This document shows, piece after piece, positions 23,593-34,453 of a stretch of 64,000 nt of DNA; position 1 is the first letter of the stretch, and every line of letters begins with the position of its first letter. Source of the DNA: Trichaptum fuscoviolaceum. Lineage: Eukaryota > Basidiomycota > Agaricomycetes > Hymenochaetales > Trichaptaceae. The notes under the pieces were generated by a model, which worked only from the letters and a program-made list of their open reading frames with translations, ran no database searches and was not told the DNA's origin. Where the stretch lies: the NCBI GenBank assembly GCA_910574455.1, contig CAJSYZ010000007.1, positions 310,001 through 374,000 on the forward strand, read 5' to 3'. Position numbers and translations under genes: made by a program.

Positions 23593-24604
23593 TCACAAGT
23601 CAATATCTTCTACTATCTTCCCTGCGATCTCAGGATTTCTGCCCTCTCCGCCGAAGAAAGTGGATCCATCTGTGTTGCGAAGTGCCCTGACAGGTCGCTT
23701 TGTCTTATCGTTCCGTTTCGACGTATTGGGCGAGTCTATCATGTCTGTATCCTCACCAGAAAGACTGCTGTCCTGTCCTGCAAGCGTACTATGACAGCCA
23801 GTGCCTCCTATGATACGACTTGAAGCCTTTGCGCCCTGCACGCGAGTACGGAAAGGAAGTGCACCTATGGTGTCCTTTTTCCTCGCCTTTTTTGCGCGCT
23901 CTCTATCTGGTCCATTGGAATTGGCTGCATCATAACGTGAGTCAATATGTTCATCTTTCAAAATCTAAAGTCGTAAAGGTAATGCAACTTACGAACATTC
24001 AACTTTGCGTTGCCTTCAGCTTCACAAAAGCTGTCTTTTTCCTCCGAGTCGTTCGTTGATCCTGCAATGCCAATATCTCGTAACTCGACTGTCGCTGTCT
24101 TGAAGATAAGGACTCACTAGCTTCAGGAGTGTCTTTCGGTTTTTTTAGCCCTCGTTTGTCAGTGCCAGCCAGCTTAGGTGCAGTTGAGCCCATCTGGGTG
24201 CGAATGTCAAGAGCCTTCGACAAATTCTTCTCAAGCTCCATCGTCTCCAGTATCGCTGTTTCCTGTTGCTCTGCTGCAGCTCTCTTTTTGCGTACCTTCT
24301 CAGATGCCTCTTGTTCTTTTGCTGCCCGTTTCTGTTCCGCATCAAGTTTTCTCTTCTCTCTCGCATCCGCGGCTTGTTGAGCCGCAGCTTCGCGCAGAGC
24401 TGCCCGTTCTTCCTTCTGTTTTTCCTTCTCCTCCTTTTCCCTCAATGCCTCACCACGCTTTGAGGCCTGCTCTTCTCTCCTTCTCTCCTTCTCTTCTTTC
24501 TCCCTCAATACCTCCTCTTTCGTTCGACGTGTTCTGAGTTTATTGACTATGGCTCCCGGGTGCTGATCGCTATTCTTAGCCCGCGTTTGTCTTCGAGTTG
24601 ACAT
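23593..24604 (-). CDS. Coiled-coil, lysine/glutamate-rich accessory protein
   Basis: Begins at ATG 24604 (MSTRRQTRAKNSDQHPG) and continues as a long heptad-like helix rich in Lys, Glu, Arg and Ala (KEEKERRREEQASKRGEALR). A short exon (LALQDQRTTRRKKTAFVKLK) and a last exon ending at 23593 (NPEIAGKIVEDIDL) follow, separated by two or three short introns; the exact joins are approximate. I recognise the style (basic STRRxTRA opening, long charged coiled coil) from hypothetical proteins that repeatedly neighbour Plavaka-type transposases in mushroom genomes. The function is unknown; DNA-binding or transposase-partner roles are speculation. It lies upstream of, and divergent from, the transposase. 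Confidence 0.55.
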
Positions 24605-24639
24605 TCTTGTGCAGTGTTTCAAGTCGAGGCACGCTGACA

Positions 24640-25239
24640 GGTGCTATGAGTTTCGATGGTGAATCGAGTTGGCAAAGGTGCAAGTTGAAGTTGAAGTTGG
24701 AGATGAGGGCGCCTATTCAAGGAAAATTTACGCCCACTTGCACTTCAAGTTGCACTGCCAGTGCCTGATCCTGCTGGCACTGGCAGCCTGCCACTGGCAG
24801 TGAGTGAGCCTGAGTGACTCCGAGTCTGAGTCATGCCACTGGCACTGGCAGTGATTGGCAGCCTTCAAGTTAGGCTGACTCGGAATGAGCCTGACTCAGA
24901 CTCGGACTTGGACACTCGGATACTCAGGCTAGCTCTATTACTAGTACTATCACAGTGCTACTAGTACTAGTACTACTCACTGGCACTTCAAGTTGCAGGC
25001 TCACTGGCAGGCTGGCGGCGGTGCCACTGAGTCACTGACAGCCTGAGGCTGTGGCTACTCAGGCTACCGGTACTACTACTACTAACTTCAAGTTGTTACG
25101 CGGGCGTCACCGCTGAGCGTGCCATTCAACTTTAAATTTCAAGTTAGCATTTGCGCTCGCTCCTACTTCAAGCTCAACTTGTTGTCAGTACTGCCGGCCG
25201 CCTGACGTACAATAGGCTGTGTTCAAGTTACTGGAACTA
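24640..25239. repeat. Short-motif-rich spacer upstream of the transposase
   Basis: A divergent intergenic spacer made largely of interspersed short motifs: CACTGGCAG/CTGCCAGTG, TTCAAGTT/AACTTGAA, TACTAGTA and GACTCGGA. They occur in both orientations and at irregular spacing, so this is not a simple tandem array. It probably contains the promoters of the accessory gene (-) and the transposase (+). Similar patches occur at about 23270-23590 and 32590-33200. Confidence 0.6.
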
Positions 25240-28200
25240 ATGCCGGTAACTCGGCGAAGGCCCAAACCCGTTCATCTTACAGATATCTTCCCCCCGACTA
25301 TTCAATGCACCTTCTCCTTCTGCAGCAGGAGGTTCAAGAATCAATCCGCAAGAACAAGACATGAATATTCAGCTCACCCATCATCATTTGCAACAAGACC
25401 TGCTGCTTGTGGTTACGACTCGGATTCCTCACCCAAGCGACCCGCACGACCTTCGACACCTCAAGCTCTTCCCGGCTCTCCTGAACTTCCAACAGACTTG
25501 GAGGGCCATCATGAAGATGAAAGCGGCTGCAACTCTTCAAGTTACGACTACGACATTTCTATACTCACACAGGATATCTCGATGCTTAGCATAGGCCGAG
25601 ACGAGCTGCTTCAAGATTTAGACGGTCCTGATTGCCTGCCCCATGCTGACACTGGAGATGACGAACTTGAAGACCAAGACCTATCTTCTGCTGATCCGGA
25701 CTCCGACATTGGAGATTATGAAGAGAACAATGATAACTTAAAGGTGTATCACAGATATTTAAATGGTGCGCGCTAAGTATGATGTCCCCGGTTTACTGTA
25801 GCATTCTGACACCAAATATCGTGCAGCCACTCCATGCGATGAAGAAGGGAACTTGTTAGAAAAGGAAGAACCGCCCGTTTTACGGAACGAACCTGCGTCA
25901 AATGACTGGTTTCCCTATTCGTGCCGAGCAGATTTCGAGCTCGCAGATTTTCTCTATCGCGAAGAGCAAATGTCTGCTGGCAACATAACAAAGCTTCTCG
26001 GAATTATGAAGGCTTATCAACTAATTCAGTCCACGGAGAACGCACAATCTGTTGAATTGGGCGCGACAGATCCCAACTTCGATGACTCAGATCTGGATAC
26101 AGCTGGTACACTGCTTGATGGAGATGCACAAAATTTGTACAAGATCATTGACACTACAAAAGTCGGTGATGTATCTTGGAAATCCTTCAGTAACTTCTAC
26201 ACTACCGACAAGGGCCAAAAAGCGTCAAATGAGAACATCGAGTCATGGAAGAGGAAAGAATATGATGTATGGTATCGGGATCCTTTGGAAGTGATCCGAA
26301 ATTTGGTGGATAATCCGGCTTTAGAAGGCGAATTTGACTTTGTCCCGTTTCGTGAATTTCAGACAAAGGAGGACACCGATAATATCAATGACAAAGAACG
26401 AGTTTTCAGAAATTACATGTCCGGGAATTTTGCTTGGGAACAGGCTGTAAGTCATGACTCATTAACTCGCACAGATACTTATTATCCTTGACTTAGAACA
26501 AGATCTATGCAGAAGATAAAGCAGTCCATGGATCTATGTTCGTCCCGGTCATCTTAGGGAGCGATAAGACAACGGTTTCTGTTGGAACTGGCAATAATGA
26601 ATACTATCCTTTGTATCTCTCGATTGGGAATGTATCAAACAAGGCCCGGCGGTCCCAGAAACTGAATACAGTCCAGCTCATAGCATTTCTGGCAATACCA
26701 AAGAGTATGTGTTAAGTGATCTATTTGATTGAGTTCTGATGCTTTGCAGCTGAGCGGCAATACGAAAAGTCAGATGACTTCCGGCGTTTTCGACATCTGA
26801 TTTTTCATTCGTCTATATCGAGGATCTTAAACTCGCTGAAAACCGCAATGATCATGAACACTCAGAAAACTATTCTCCGGTGCCCTGATGGTCACTTGCG
26901 TAGGTCAGTTTTCGGACTCGGCTCATATATAGCCGATTATCCGGAACAGGTCAGCCTTTGCGCCATATGCACTGGATGGTGCTGCAAGTAAGTCCTAGCT
27001 TTCCTGAAATCAAGCTCTGTTGCGATAACTTACTTTCGACATTATAGATGCACAGCGCCTCACAAGGACCTCGATAATCCGGAATTTGTATCAATTCCTC
27101 GAACAAAAGAGCTGCACGAACAATTGATAGAACAGGTAGACGTCAACAACATGAATAAAGCAACAATTCGGAAAGAGTACGGATTCCACCAGGACATTGT
27201 GGTACGTGCTTCAAATTATTCATTGGATGCGTATATTGCAGCTGATACGTTGCTCCGTAGCCTTTCACCAATGACATTCCGCGCGCAGATATATGCGATC
27301 TCATATCTCCGGACCTGCTGCACCAAATCATCAAAGGCGTGTTCAAGGATCATCTTGTCGAGTGGATATGTCAGAGCTTGACCACGTCAGAGCTGGACAT
27401 TGTGGATAAAAGGTGCTGTTTTTTTACAAGTTGTTTAATGTGAATACCGTTGCTAATCTCCGCGTAGAATCAGAGTTGCTGCTCCTTTTCCTGGACTTCG
27501 CAGATTCCCCGAAGGCCGAGGCTTCAAGCAATGGACAGGCAATGATTCTAAGGCACTTATGAAAGTATGTGACCTTTTTATCTTGTTCGAGGCAGTGGTT
27601 TGCTGATATTTGATGCAATTTGCTTAGGTATATCTTCCGGCTATCGTGGGCATTGCACACGATGATATGATTCGCACATTAAGTGCATTTCTAGACTTCT
27701 GTTACCTTGTGCGTCGGTACACGATTACAGCCTCAACTCTTGATCAAATCAAAGCCTCTTTGGATCACTTTCACCGTTATCGGCAAATATTCATAGCTAA
27801 GGGCATCCGGGATAACTTTTCACTACCACGACAGCATGCTATGGTCCATTATCCAACATTGATCCCTCTGTTCGCTGCACCGAGTGGACTGTGCTCATCG
27901 ATTAGAGAATAAGCATATTTATGCGGTCAAAGAAACATGGCGACGCTCGAACAGAAATGATCCCTTGGGCCAGATGATCACAGCAAATCAACGACTTAGT
28001 AAACTTATTGCATCGAGGTCAGACTTCGAACGGCGTGGAATGCTAGATGATACGCTATCTGAGGCTACGTGGAAAGTTTTGCGAGATGTTCTGCGGAAGA
28101 ATATGTCAGAGCCGGAGGAGGAGGATGCTGAGAGGATCCCGAACCAGAGGGAGCAGATGCAGTGTATTGGTATGCCAGTGGCAGGACTCGGAGCAGCCAA

Positions 28201-29282
28201 TGATACAGATAGTTTCTTCGATGGCATTATGGGTAATCAAGAGCACAACGAAATTGCTGACCTGGATGATTTCGGCAGTTCATCAGTGGGAGGACTGCAG
28301 AGTAGTGTGGTTCTTCATGATGTGGAAAATACAGAACATCGGTTCCGCTTGGGTGGTAGAAGCGACCCTTCAAGCTTAATATTAATGGCTTCAAAACAAC
28401 GTTAGTAACACGAGCTTGAAGTTGTGGCGCTGGACATCTGACTTCTTCGTTGTTATCCTTACAGAGTCCAGTAAGCTGTACCCCAAACAGCTCAATGCTC
28501 TTGTGACAATGAAAGGCCATCCGGAACTCCGGCGGCTCCGACAACTCATCAAAATATACTTATTCTGCAAGTACAAACGGTGCAACTTGAACGAATTAGG
28601 ATACTACGACCTCGGAAGTGCTTCTGACAGCCTGATAGAAGCCGAACAACACTTTGCACTGGACATGGGCAATGACATTGCCATCTTCCATTCAGCTACC
28701 GCGTATTTCGCCTACCGCGGCGAATCGATTCCTATAGAGCAAGCAATGAGGGAGGTGATCAGGTCCAATTCCTCTTGGCGCGGAAAACCACGACGTGATG
28801 TCGTTCTTGTCCAAGTTGATTCTCGCAAAAAGGGGTTTGCGGGCATGCAAATTGCTCGGGTTATGCTTCTTTTCTCCTTCACTGCCAACGGAGAACGGCA
28901 GGAATGCGCCCTCGTCCAGTTTTTCAAGAACATTGGAGACTCACCTGACAGAAAAACAAGAATGTGGATAGTCGAGCCAGAGTATGAGTCAGAGACCTCT
29001 ACCGCGTGCCAGCGTATTGGAAGTTGCCGTCAACTGAGTGACAATGACACCTCAGGCTCAGGCTACCACCGTCACGGTGACTCCAAAACTCCAAAGTTAT
29101 CCGTGATAGCTCTAGGGAGTATCTTCCGTTTAGCTCACCTCCTTGGGGTTCCAAAGGGTGATGAATGTCCTCCGAAGTCATTGACACCTGAGGAGTCCCT
29201 GGACTTTTACGATAGATTCTATGTTAACCGATTTGCTGACATGCACATGCATGAAACATTGTACGAAAGTAGACAACAATAA
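25240..29282 (+). CDS. Plavaka-type transposase, nine exons, one probable frameshift
   Basis: Exons: 25240-25765, 25827-26446, 26497-26704, 26750-26987, 27048-27201, 27261-27412, 27468-27564, 27628-28400 and 28465-29282; every join keeps frame. The N-terminus has a C2H2 finger (CTFSFCSRRFKNQSARTRH...H). Then come Plavaka hallmarks in order: NDWFPYSCRADFELADFLY, EYDVWYRDPLEVIRN, FVPVILGSDKTTVSV, YYPLYLSIGNV, the CPDGH and CAICTGWCCKCTAPH cysteine clusters, RADICDLISPDLLHQIIKG, and the C-terminal SVIALGSIFRLAHLLG and FYVNRFADMHMHE. It would catalyse cut-and-paste transposition of the surrounding unit. Near 27900 the frame passes from GLCSSI to ENKHIYAVKETWRRSN only if one base is dropped (or two restored), so this copy probably encodes a truncated protein; a sequencing error is the alternative. 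Confidence 0.88.
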
Positions 29283-29432
29283 AGATAAACCCTCATTTAG
29301 CACACAAAGTACCTTTAAGTTGAAACTTATGAAGTAAGGATATGACATTTAAATGTTCAACATTGTACGAAGCTAGACAATAATTACTAAGTTAAGCTGT
29401 ACTAGTATCATAGTATTGAGACTTACGTAGTA

Positions 29433-29918
29433 GGTGCGCTCGGTTCCAGTGCTTGCGAAGCAACGATAGCCTTATTTAGTCATCGATTCTTGAGATGCTC
29501 CGTGGGAATAGCTTAACAATTAAAAAAGGGTCTGTGAAACTGGGCTAGGACAGTCAATACTTTGCTGTGACCACTTCGGAGTCGGACATTCCATTTCCGG
29601 TATTTTCTGCTGCATATATGCAAACCTCTTGTCCATGGTTCCCCTTTGTTTTGCACGGAAATAAATACTATGTTAGCTCCTTAATGAGGCTGATTGTAAG
29701 AATAACAGCTTTAAACTGGCTGTTGCACGAATATTAGGAAGAGACTGATGTTCAAGCAAATCAAAGTAATGTAACATGTGTGACTATTATCTTGTAATCA
29801 GTAACCAAGCAGCTAGTACTAGTCGCTATTAGTACGAGAATGTCCGGACCACTTCCGGTTTTGTCCGGCGGTGCTTGAACGCGTCGTTGCGTCGCAAGCA
29901 CTGGAACCGAGCGCACCC
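29433..29918. mobile_element. Second MITE, inserted within the giant transposon
   Basis: A non-coding unit of about 485 bp with 34-bp inverted ends (29433-29466 and 29884-29917) that match at 33 of 34 positions, beginning GGTGCGCTCGGTTCCAG. TA precedes the left end (29431-29432); on the right TA follows one extra base (29919-29920), so one terminal base may have been lost on the left. No coding frame inside. The TA flank suggests a Tc1/mariner-like origin, but its termini are unrelated to those of the MITE at 8015. Confidence 0.75.
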
Positions 29919-30306
29919 TAAGTGTTTTTTTGGCTCGCATTCAAGTTGTACTACAGTTTACATTGCCAGAGCCAGTGGCAACCACATCATAGTATTCAAT
30001 GTTCAAGGTAATATTATTATCAACAAATCTCAAAGCGACATAAGAAAAAACTGAAAATGCAAGCATAGCGCAGAGACTCGGATTACAAGGGTACTCAAAG
30101 TCATAGGTTCACCTCGAAGTCCTCAGCGTTTCCCATGATATAAGTGCCTGGGAGTGGTTGGCTGACAACTTCACTCTGAAACCGCTTGACGGGGAGAACA
30201 GCTACTAGTAAATGCAGTGAGCGTATAATATGGAAATGAGGAGACTTTGTCACTTACAATTATTACTGATTGCTGTGTCCATTGTCAACCCGCCACCTTC
30301 GAAAAA
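29919..30306. other. Spacer within the giant transposon
   Basis: Non-coding as far as I can see. The right half should carry the 3' region of the small minus-strand gene that follows. Confidence 0.35.
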
Positions 30307-30625
30307 CTACTTCGGCTCGTCGCGGTGACCTTCAGGACTTGAAGGCTTGGAGTCATCCTTTGACTCTATCGCCAATTTCACATAATTGCGATACCCTAAG
30401 ACTTCACGAATATCAACGGGATTTTTGACGCCTTCCGGGACTTTTGCCTCGAATGCCGAGCACACCAACTCCGTCAGATAGCGTTGGTATCTCTGCATGT
30501 CATTGTCCTTCAAGTGGCGGAGCTTTGTATCCGATTTCTGTTCGACCTTGCCCTTGCCCTTGCCCTTGCCCTTGCCCTCGTGCTCGGGCTCGGGCTCGGC
30601 CTTATATGCCGCCATGCTCGCCATC
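30307..30625 (-). CDS. Small charged protein with Gly-Lys repeat
   Basis: A 105-residue frame on the minus strand (start MASMAAYKAEPEPEHEG) with a repeated Gly-Lys run, encoded by tandem CCCTTG on the plus strand at about 30548-30578. A globular-looking part (RYQRYLTELVCSAFEAKV, VLGYRNYVKLAIESK) and a polar tail follow. It could be the last exon of the larger gene just upstream (30805-32516) rather than a gene of its own. I do not recognise it. Confidence 0.4.
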
Positions 30626-30804
30626 TCCAACTTGTTATATTCTTCTAAACTTATCAATAGATTCAAGGACAGAATCAGTCATCTCCTCCCCTTGATGTAC
30701 GATCTTGTTTAAGAGGTCGTTTATGATGAACGCCTTTCGACCTCTGCATGACTAGATCGAAAAGACCCCTTCTGGAGACAACCTGCAACCATCTCCTGAC
30801 GATC

Positions 30805-32516
30805 CTAAGCCCATTTATTCAATCTCGTCTGAAGAACGCACAAATCGTCGATGCATTTATTAACCTCATCCACAAATTTTGGTGCAACTTCTAGTGGTAT
30901 GTTTCGATGTAGGTCCGATAGTAGGTTTTCCATCGTGTCGCGAACTTTGGGCGCCCTCGTCGAGACAACTTCATAGTCGGACGAAGTAACTTCATCCGCG
31001 TATTCCCTCCTGTCGTAGAAAGCGTCGTACCGATTGCACAGACCAATCGCCAGTTTCCAGCTTTTAGTTTTCGCACCCTTCGCATCCTTCTCAGCTGGTA
31101 AGTGTAGTAGCATTTCATTGGCAGCGGGTGTCTGGGGTGAAATATGAAAGAGTTCTGACCGCAGGCGTCGAATATTTCGCTTGCAAATTCCCTGATTTTG
31201 ATACCTGTGTGTAGAGTGCTTCCCATGAGAAGCGGATTTCGGTTCTGATCATAAGTCCATTAGCCGAAACTGAGATGGATTGGAGATGGTCTTCGATGGT
31301 TGCGATGAGATCGTAAAGGGCGTCGAAATGGGCCTGGAAGTACGGTAGGAAGATTCGGAAATCATGAAACCAGGGGTCCGACTTGGATGCCTGCAATACC
31401 TCAACACAGTCTTGCTTGAAATCTTCCGCAATACACATTACACCCGATTTGCGATAATTATGCATGCTGTAGTCTTTCGGAGGGGAGTGATCTCGTATGA
31501 CCACCCAGAGTTTCTTTGGCTCTATCTCGTGGAACTTGTAATTATAGGGTAGACTATTTGGGGCCGCGAGGGTGTCGAACACTTCATCTCTAGTGAACCA
31601 GATGACAATTGCGGAGGACTCCATGAAGAAGAACCTTAGACTGTCCAAGAGCTTCCTTACTCTAATAGCGTCGCCCGCTGGCCGTGACTAACAAGCGTAG
31701 GTTATTAGACGTTCTTTTTAGAAACATGATCTTATTACTTACCCCCGTAACATTTGCAGACAAGAGCTCGACCACTTCAGACATCTTTCCCAAAGCTGTG
31801 TTCAACGTTTGAATCTGCGCCTCAAAAGCAGTGCTCATCTGTGCAACCTGTTTCTCCAACTTCATAATCCTATCATCCCCTGAATGAGCTGGATGGTTTG
31901 AAGTCGAGCGAACCGACTGCATGTCATCTGTACCAGTGAGCAATGGGGAAGTAGCAGTGCTCGTCCTTGCAACATTTTCCTCCAAATTCGTAATCATACC
32001 AACCCCTGAATGAGCTGGATGGTTTGAAGTCGAGCGAACCGACTGGTTGTAATCTGTACCAGTGTGAACTGGAATTTCTATAGCTTCTGAAATACTTTTT
32101 GCAGTAACGACCAGGGAATCCAAAGTAGCCGGAGATTGGCTAATGCTCCTTTTTATTGTATGCCCAGGTCCTGCTCTCGTCCCATACGTTGACTCTGACA
32201 GTGATCGCGGTTGCACTGGTGAATCGCTGACAGTGTGCGAATGACTTCTTCCTTTACTTGTCACGTCAGTCGTCTTTGCCCTTTTTGCATCACGATAATC
32301 ATTGTCCGGCTCATTCGTGTTATGACGCTTAGTGCTCGGCTCCCCTGCCAGTGAATCCTCTGCTGAAGGCGGCTGTTAATTGGCTTTGTTTCCAGTCCGA
32401 GGTAAAACGAGCTCACTTTGGTTACTACTATTGTTGTAAGTACGTTTCCGATCTATGATTACTGTTCCCCGTCCCCGACTCGGATTCGATGCACTGGCAT
32501 TTGGTGACGTATACAT
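30805..32516 (-). CDS. Transposon-borne protein with coiled coil, unknown function
   Basis: Starts at ATG 32516 (MYTSPNASASNPSRGRG). A 53-bp intron follows (GTGAGC...TTCAG), then a Ser/Thr-rich exon with a KRH...AKRAK nuclear-signal-like patch and an internal duplication: QSVRSTSNHPAHSG occurs twice about 40 residues apart. A short heptad region (MKLEKQVAQMSTAFEAQIQ) ends at an intron (SANVTG). The next exon is the most protein-like, with MESSAIVIWFTRDEVFDTL and FEIEP-type hydrophobic patterning, and the C-terminus at 30805 ends LQTRLNKWA. Two later joins, around 31090-31230, are approximate. No domain is recognised. It faces the transposase convergently and is enclosed by the same inverted repeats, so it is probably element-encoded rather than host cargo. 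Confidence 0.5.
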
Positions 32517-33214
32517 TGTCTAAGTCTTCTCAGGCTGCTGATTGGGATTATCTACAATTTAGTTATTGTCAGAACCAACAAGGGGGCCCAACTTAAACGC
32601 AGGCTCACTGGATATTTCGAACAAAACTGTGACTTGAAGCCTGAGAGAAGGTTGTATTGCTTTCTCCAACAGCTTCAAGATGTAGTTAAAACTGGTGCTC
32701 AGGCTACTACTACTGGCGCGGCACCACCGACTCGGAGTCGGAACCGAATAGTATCAAGTTGAAGTTCGGTTCGAGTTTCAGAACCCTTTCAAGTTTAGAG
32801 ATCAAATTGCCAGTAGTATAGTAGTAGTACAGTACTACTCGGGCTACAAGTCTGAAGATCTCAGTCAGTGGATGAAGTTAAACTAGGAGACTGAAAGTTG
32901 ACTCACCGCCAGCCTGAGTACTGCCAGTGGCAGCCCCTGAGCTACTAGTAGAATTTAGGTGGCAGGGACTTCAACTACAAGGTGATCGGGCTTCAAGCTG
33001 CTGAAAAGAACAAGCTTGAGAGCTACTAGAGTGTAGACAATGACACGACACGTCGCTGGTCGCTGGCTTTCAAGTTGGCAACTCCTCGTCATTCAAGTTG
33101 ATGGGCATGGGGTAGTCAGGCTACTAAATGCGGAACTTGAATCTGAAGCCAAACTTCTCACGCCACTGCTGGTGCCAGCCTGAGGCTAGTACTCTCCGGC
33201 ACATGTTCTAACCC
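32517..33214. repeat. Short-motif-rich spacer
   Basis: Non-coding, with the same motif set as 24640-25239 (CAGTGGCAG, TACTAGTA, TTCAAGTT, ACTCGGAGTCGG), in both orientations. It may include the promoter of the minus-strand gene starting at 32516. Confidence 0.5.
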
Positions 33215-33868
33215 ATGCTGTTCCAACCTCGCGACGAGACATTCCTCAACAAACTCGGATATCTCGGACGGGCATGCTCTACAATCATCTTCATCTCAAG
33301 CAAGCATTGGAGGGTATGTGCTGATACGCATAGTTCAAGGTGGCCTTGCGGTAGAGCTCATCTTTCTTTCAACAAGCATATCCTCAATGTGGTTTGTCCT
33401 TCCGACCACAGTGATACCAATACCATCACTTGTTTCTTAGGAGGATCAACTTCTTCTCGTTTTTATCTCAGTCGACTCGCTGCTTCGAATAATCCTGCCT
33501 GTCTATGAAGATGGACTGCTATGGCACGAACCACCACGGAGGATTGCTGTAGGGAATGGACTGTGAGGACGCTTGGAGGAATTGAACCAAAGATAGCTTA
33601 CGTGCAGGATGCTATCACCATAGCTATGGGATTGAGCACGGGAGGTTACGTGAGAATAGAATCGGAGTTCATGATGATGGAATTTATGCAGGTCAGTGAC
33701 CTACCAAATAGATGTAGAGATCAGAACTCTAATTTTTGTATCGTTTCGCAGAGCAATGGAGCAAAACAGAATACAGGATGAACGACTGGTGTCCAGCACT
33801 TCTTCATATTCTCTCATCCATCGTAGAACATCCGAACGAGATTCTCTCATTCCATTCGCGTCTATCCC
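33215..33868 (+). other. Unassigned coding-like stretch next to the solo LTR
   Basis: Overlapping short plus-strand frames (YLGRACSTIIFISSKHW; GIEPKIAYVQDAITIAMGLS; DWCPALLHILSSIVEHP) look protein-like and may be exons of one gene, but I could not join them convincingly. A solo LTR interrupts the region immediately after. It may be an inactivated element gene. Confidence 0.25.
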
Positions 33869-33873
33869 TCAAC

Positions 33874-34448
33874 TGTCAGGAATCCGCCTCAGGTTATTTT
33901 ATTTCTTTTATTTTCTTTTATTTTCTTTTACGATCATACTCCGAGTCGGATCCCCGACATGACCGGTCCGAAACCGGACTTTCTTTGACTCCGATTCTCT
34001 TCCTTTTTGCGTAGGTTACTTGCCTGTATGTTTGCAGGCCGCTAGGACAAGCGCCCTGCAAGCAATTCTCTTTTCTTTCTTTCTTCCGCCACTCCGACTC
34101 GAACCTCCGCTCTACCGATGCGGGACCCCGACTAGAGCGGGACCCCGAACTCCGACTTACGTCAGCGGTATAGGTCGGACCTAGTCGGATCAGGGTCCAG
34201 TGGCTTGGTACTGTATAGTTTTTGCCTTTGTTCATCAAAACCGCGGATCCCCCTGCGAAGCACTCCACTTTTGGCCTCTTGTAAAGTGCTTCTCAGGTGA
34301 TGTGTTTATCTTTAGCTCTGATGTGTAGAATAGCTTAATTGACTTGTAAAGTGCTTCTCAGAGTGAGAACCACCGCTCATTGCGTCCGATCGTCGTCTGT
34401 GTCCGATTCAGGGTCTCGAAAGCGAAGGAACCACTCTAGGTCGTAACA
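33874..34448 (+). mobile_element. Solo LTR of the Gypsy family found at 49991-56330
   Basis: This 575-bp sequence runs TGTCAGG...GTAACA on the plus strand and is the reverse complement, with scattered changes, of the LTRs at 49991-50565 and 55756-56330. It has the same length as both. A perfect 5-bp duplication TCAAC flanks it (33869-33873 and 34449-34453). It is the product of LTR-LTR recombination after insertion into the giant transposon. It retains the ACTTTTGGCCT motif (34267-34277) proposed below as the self-primer. Confidence 0.93.
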
Positions 34449-34453
34449 TCAAC

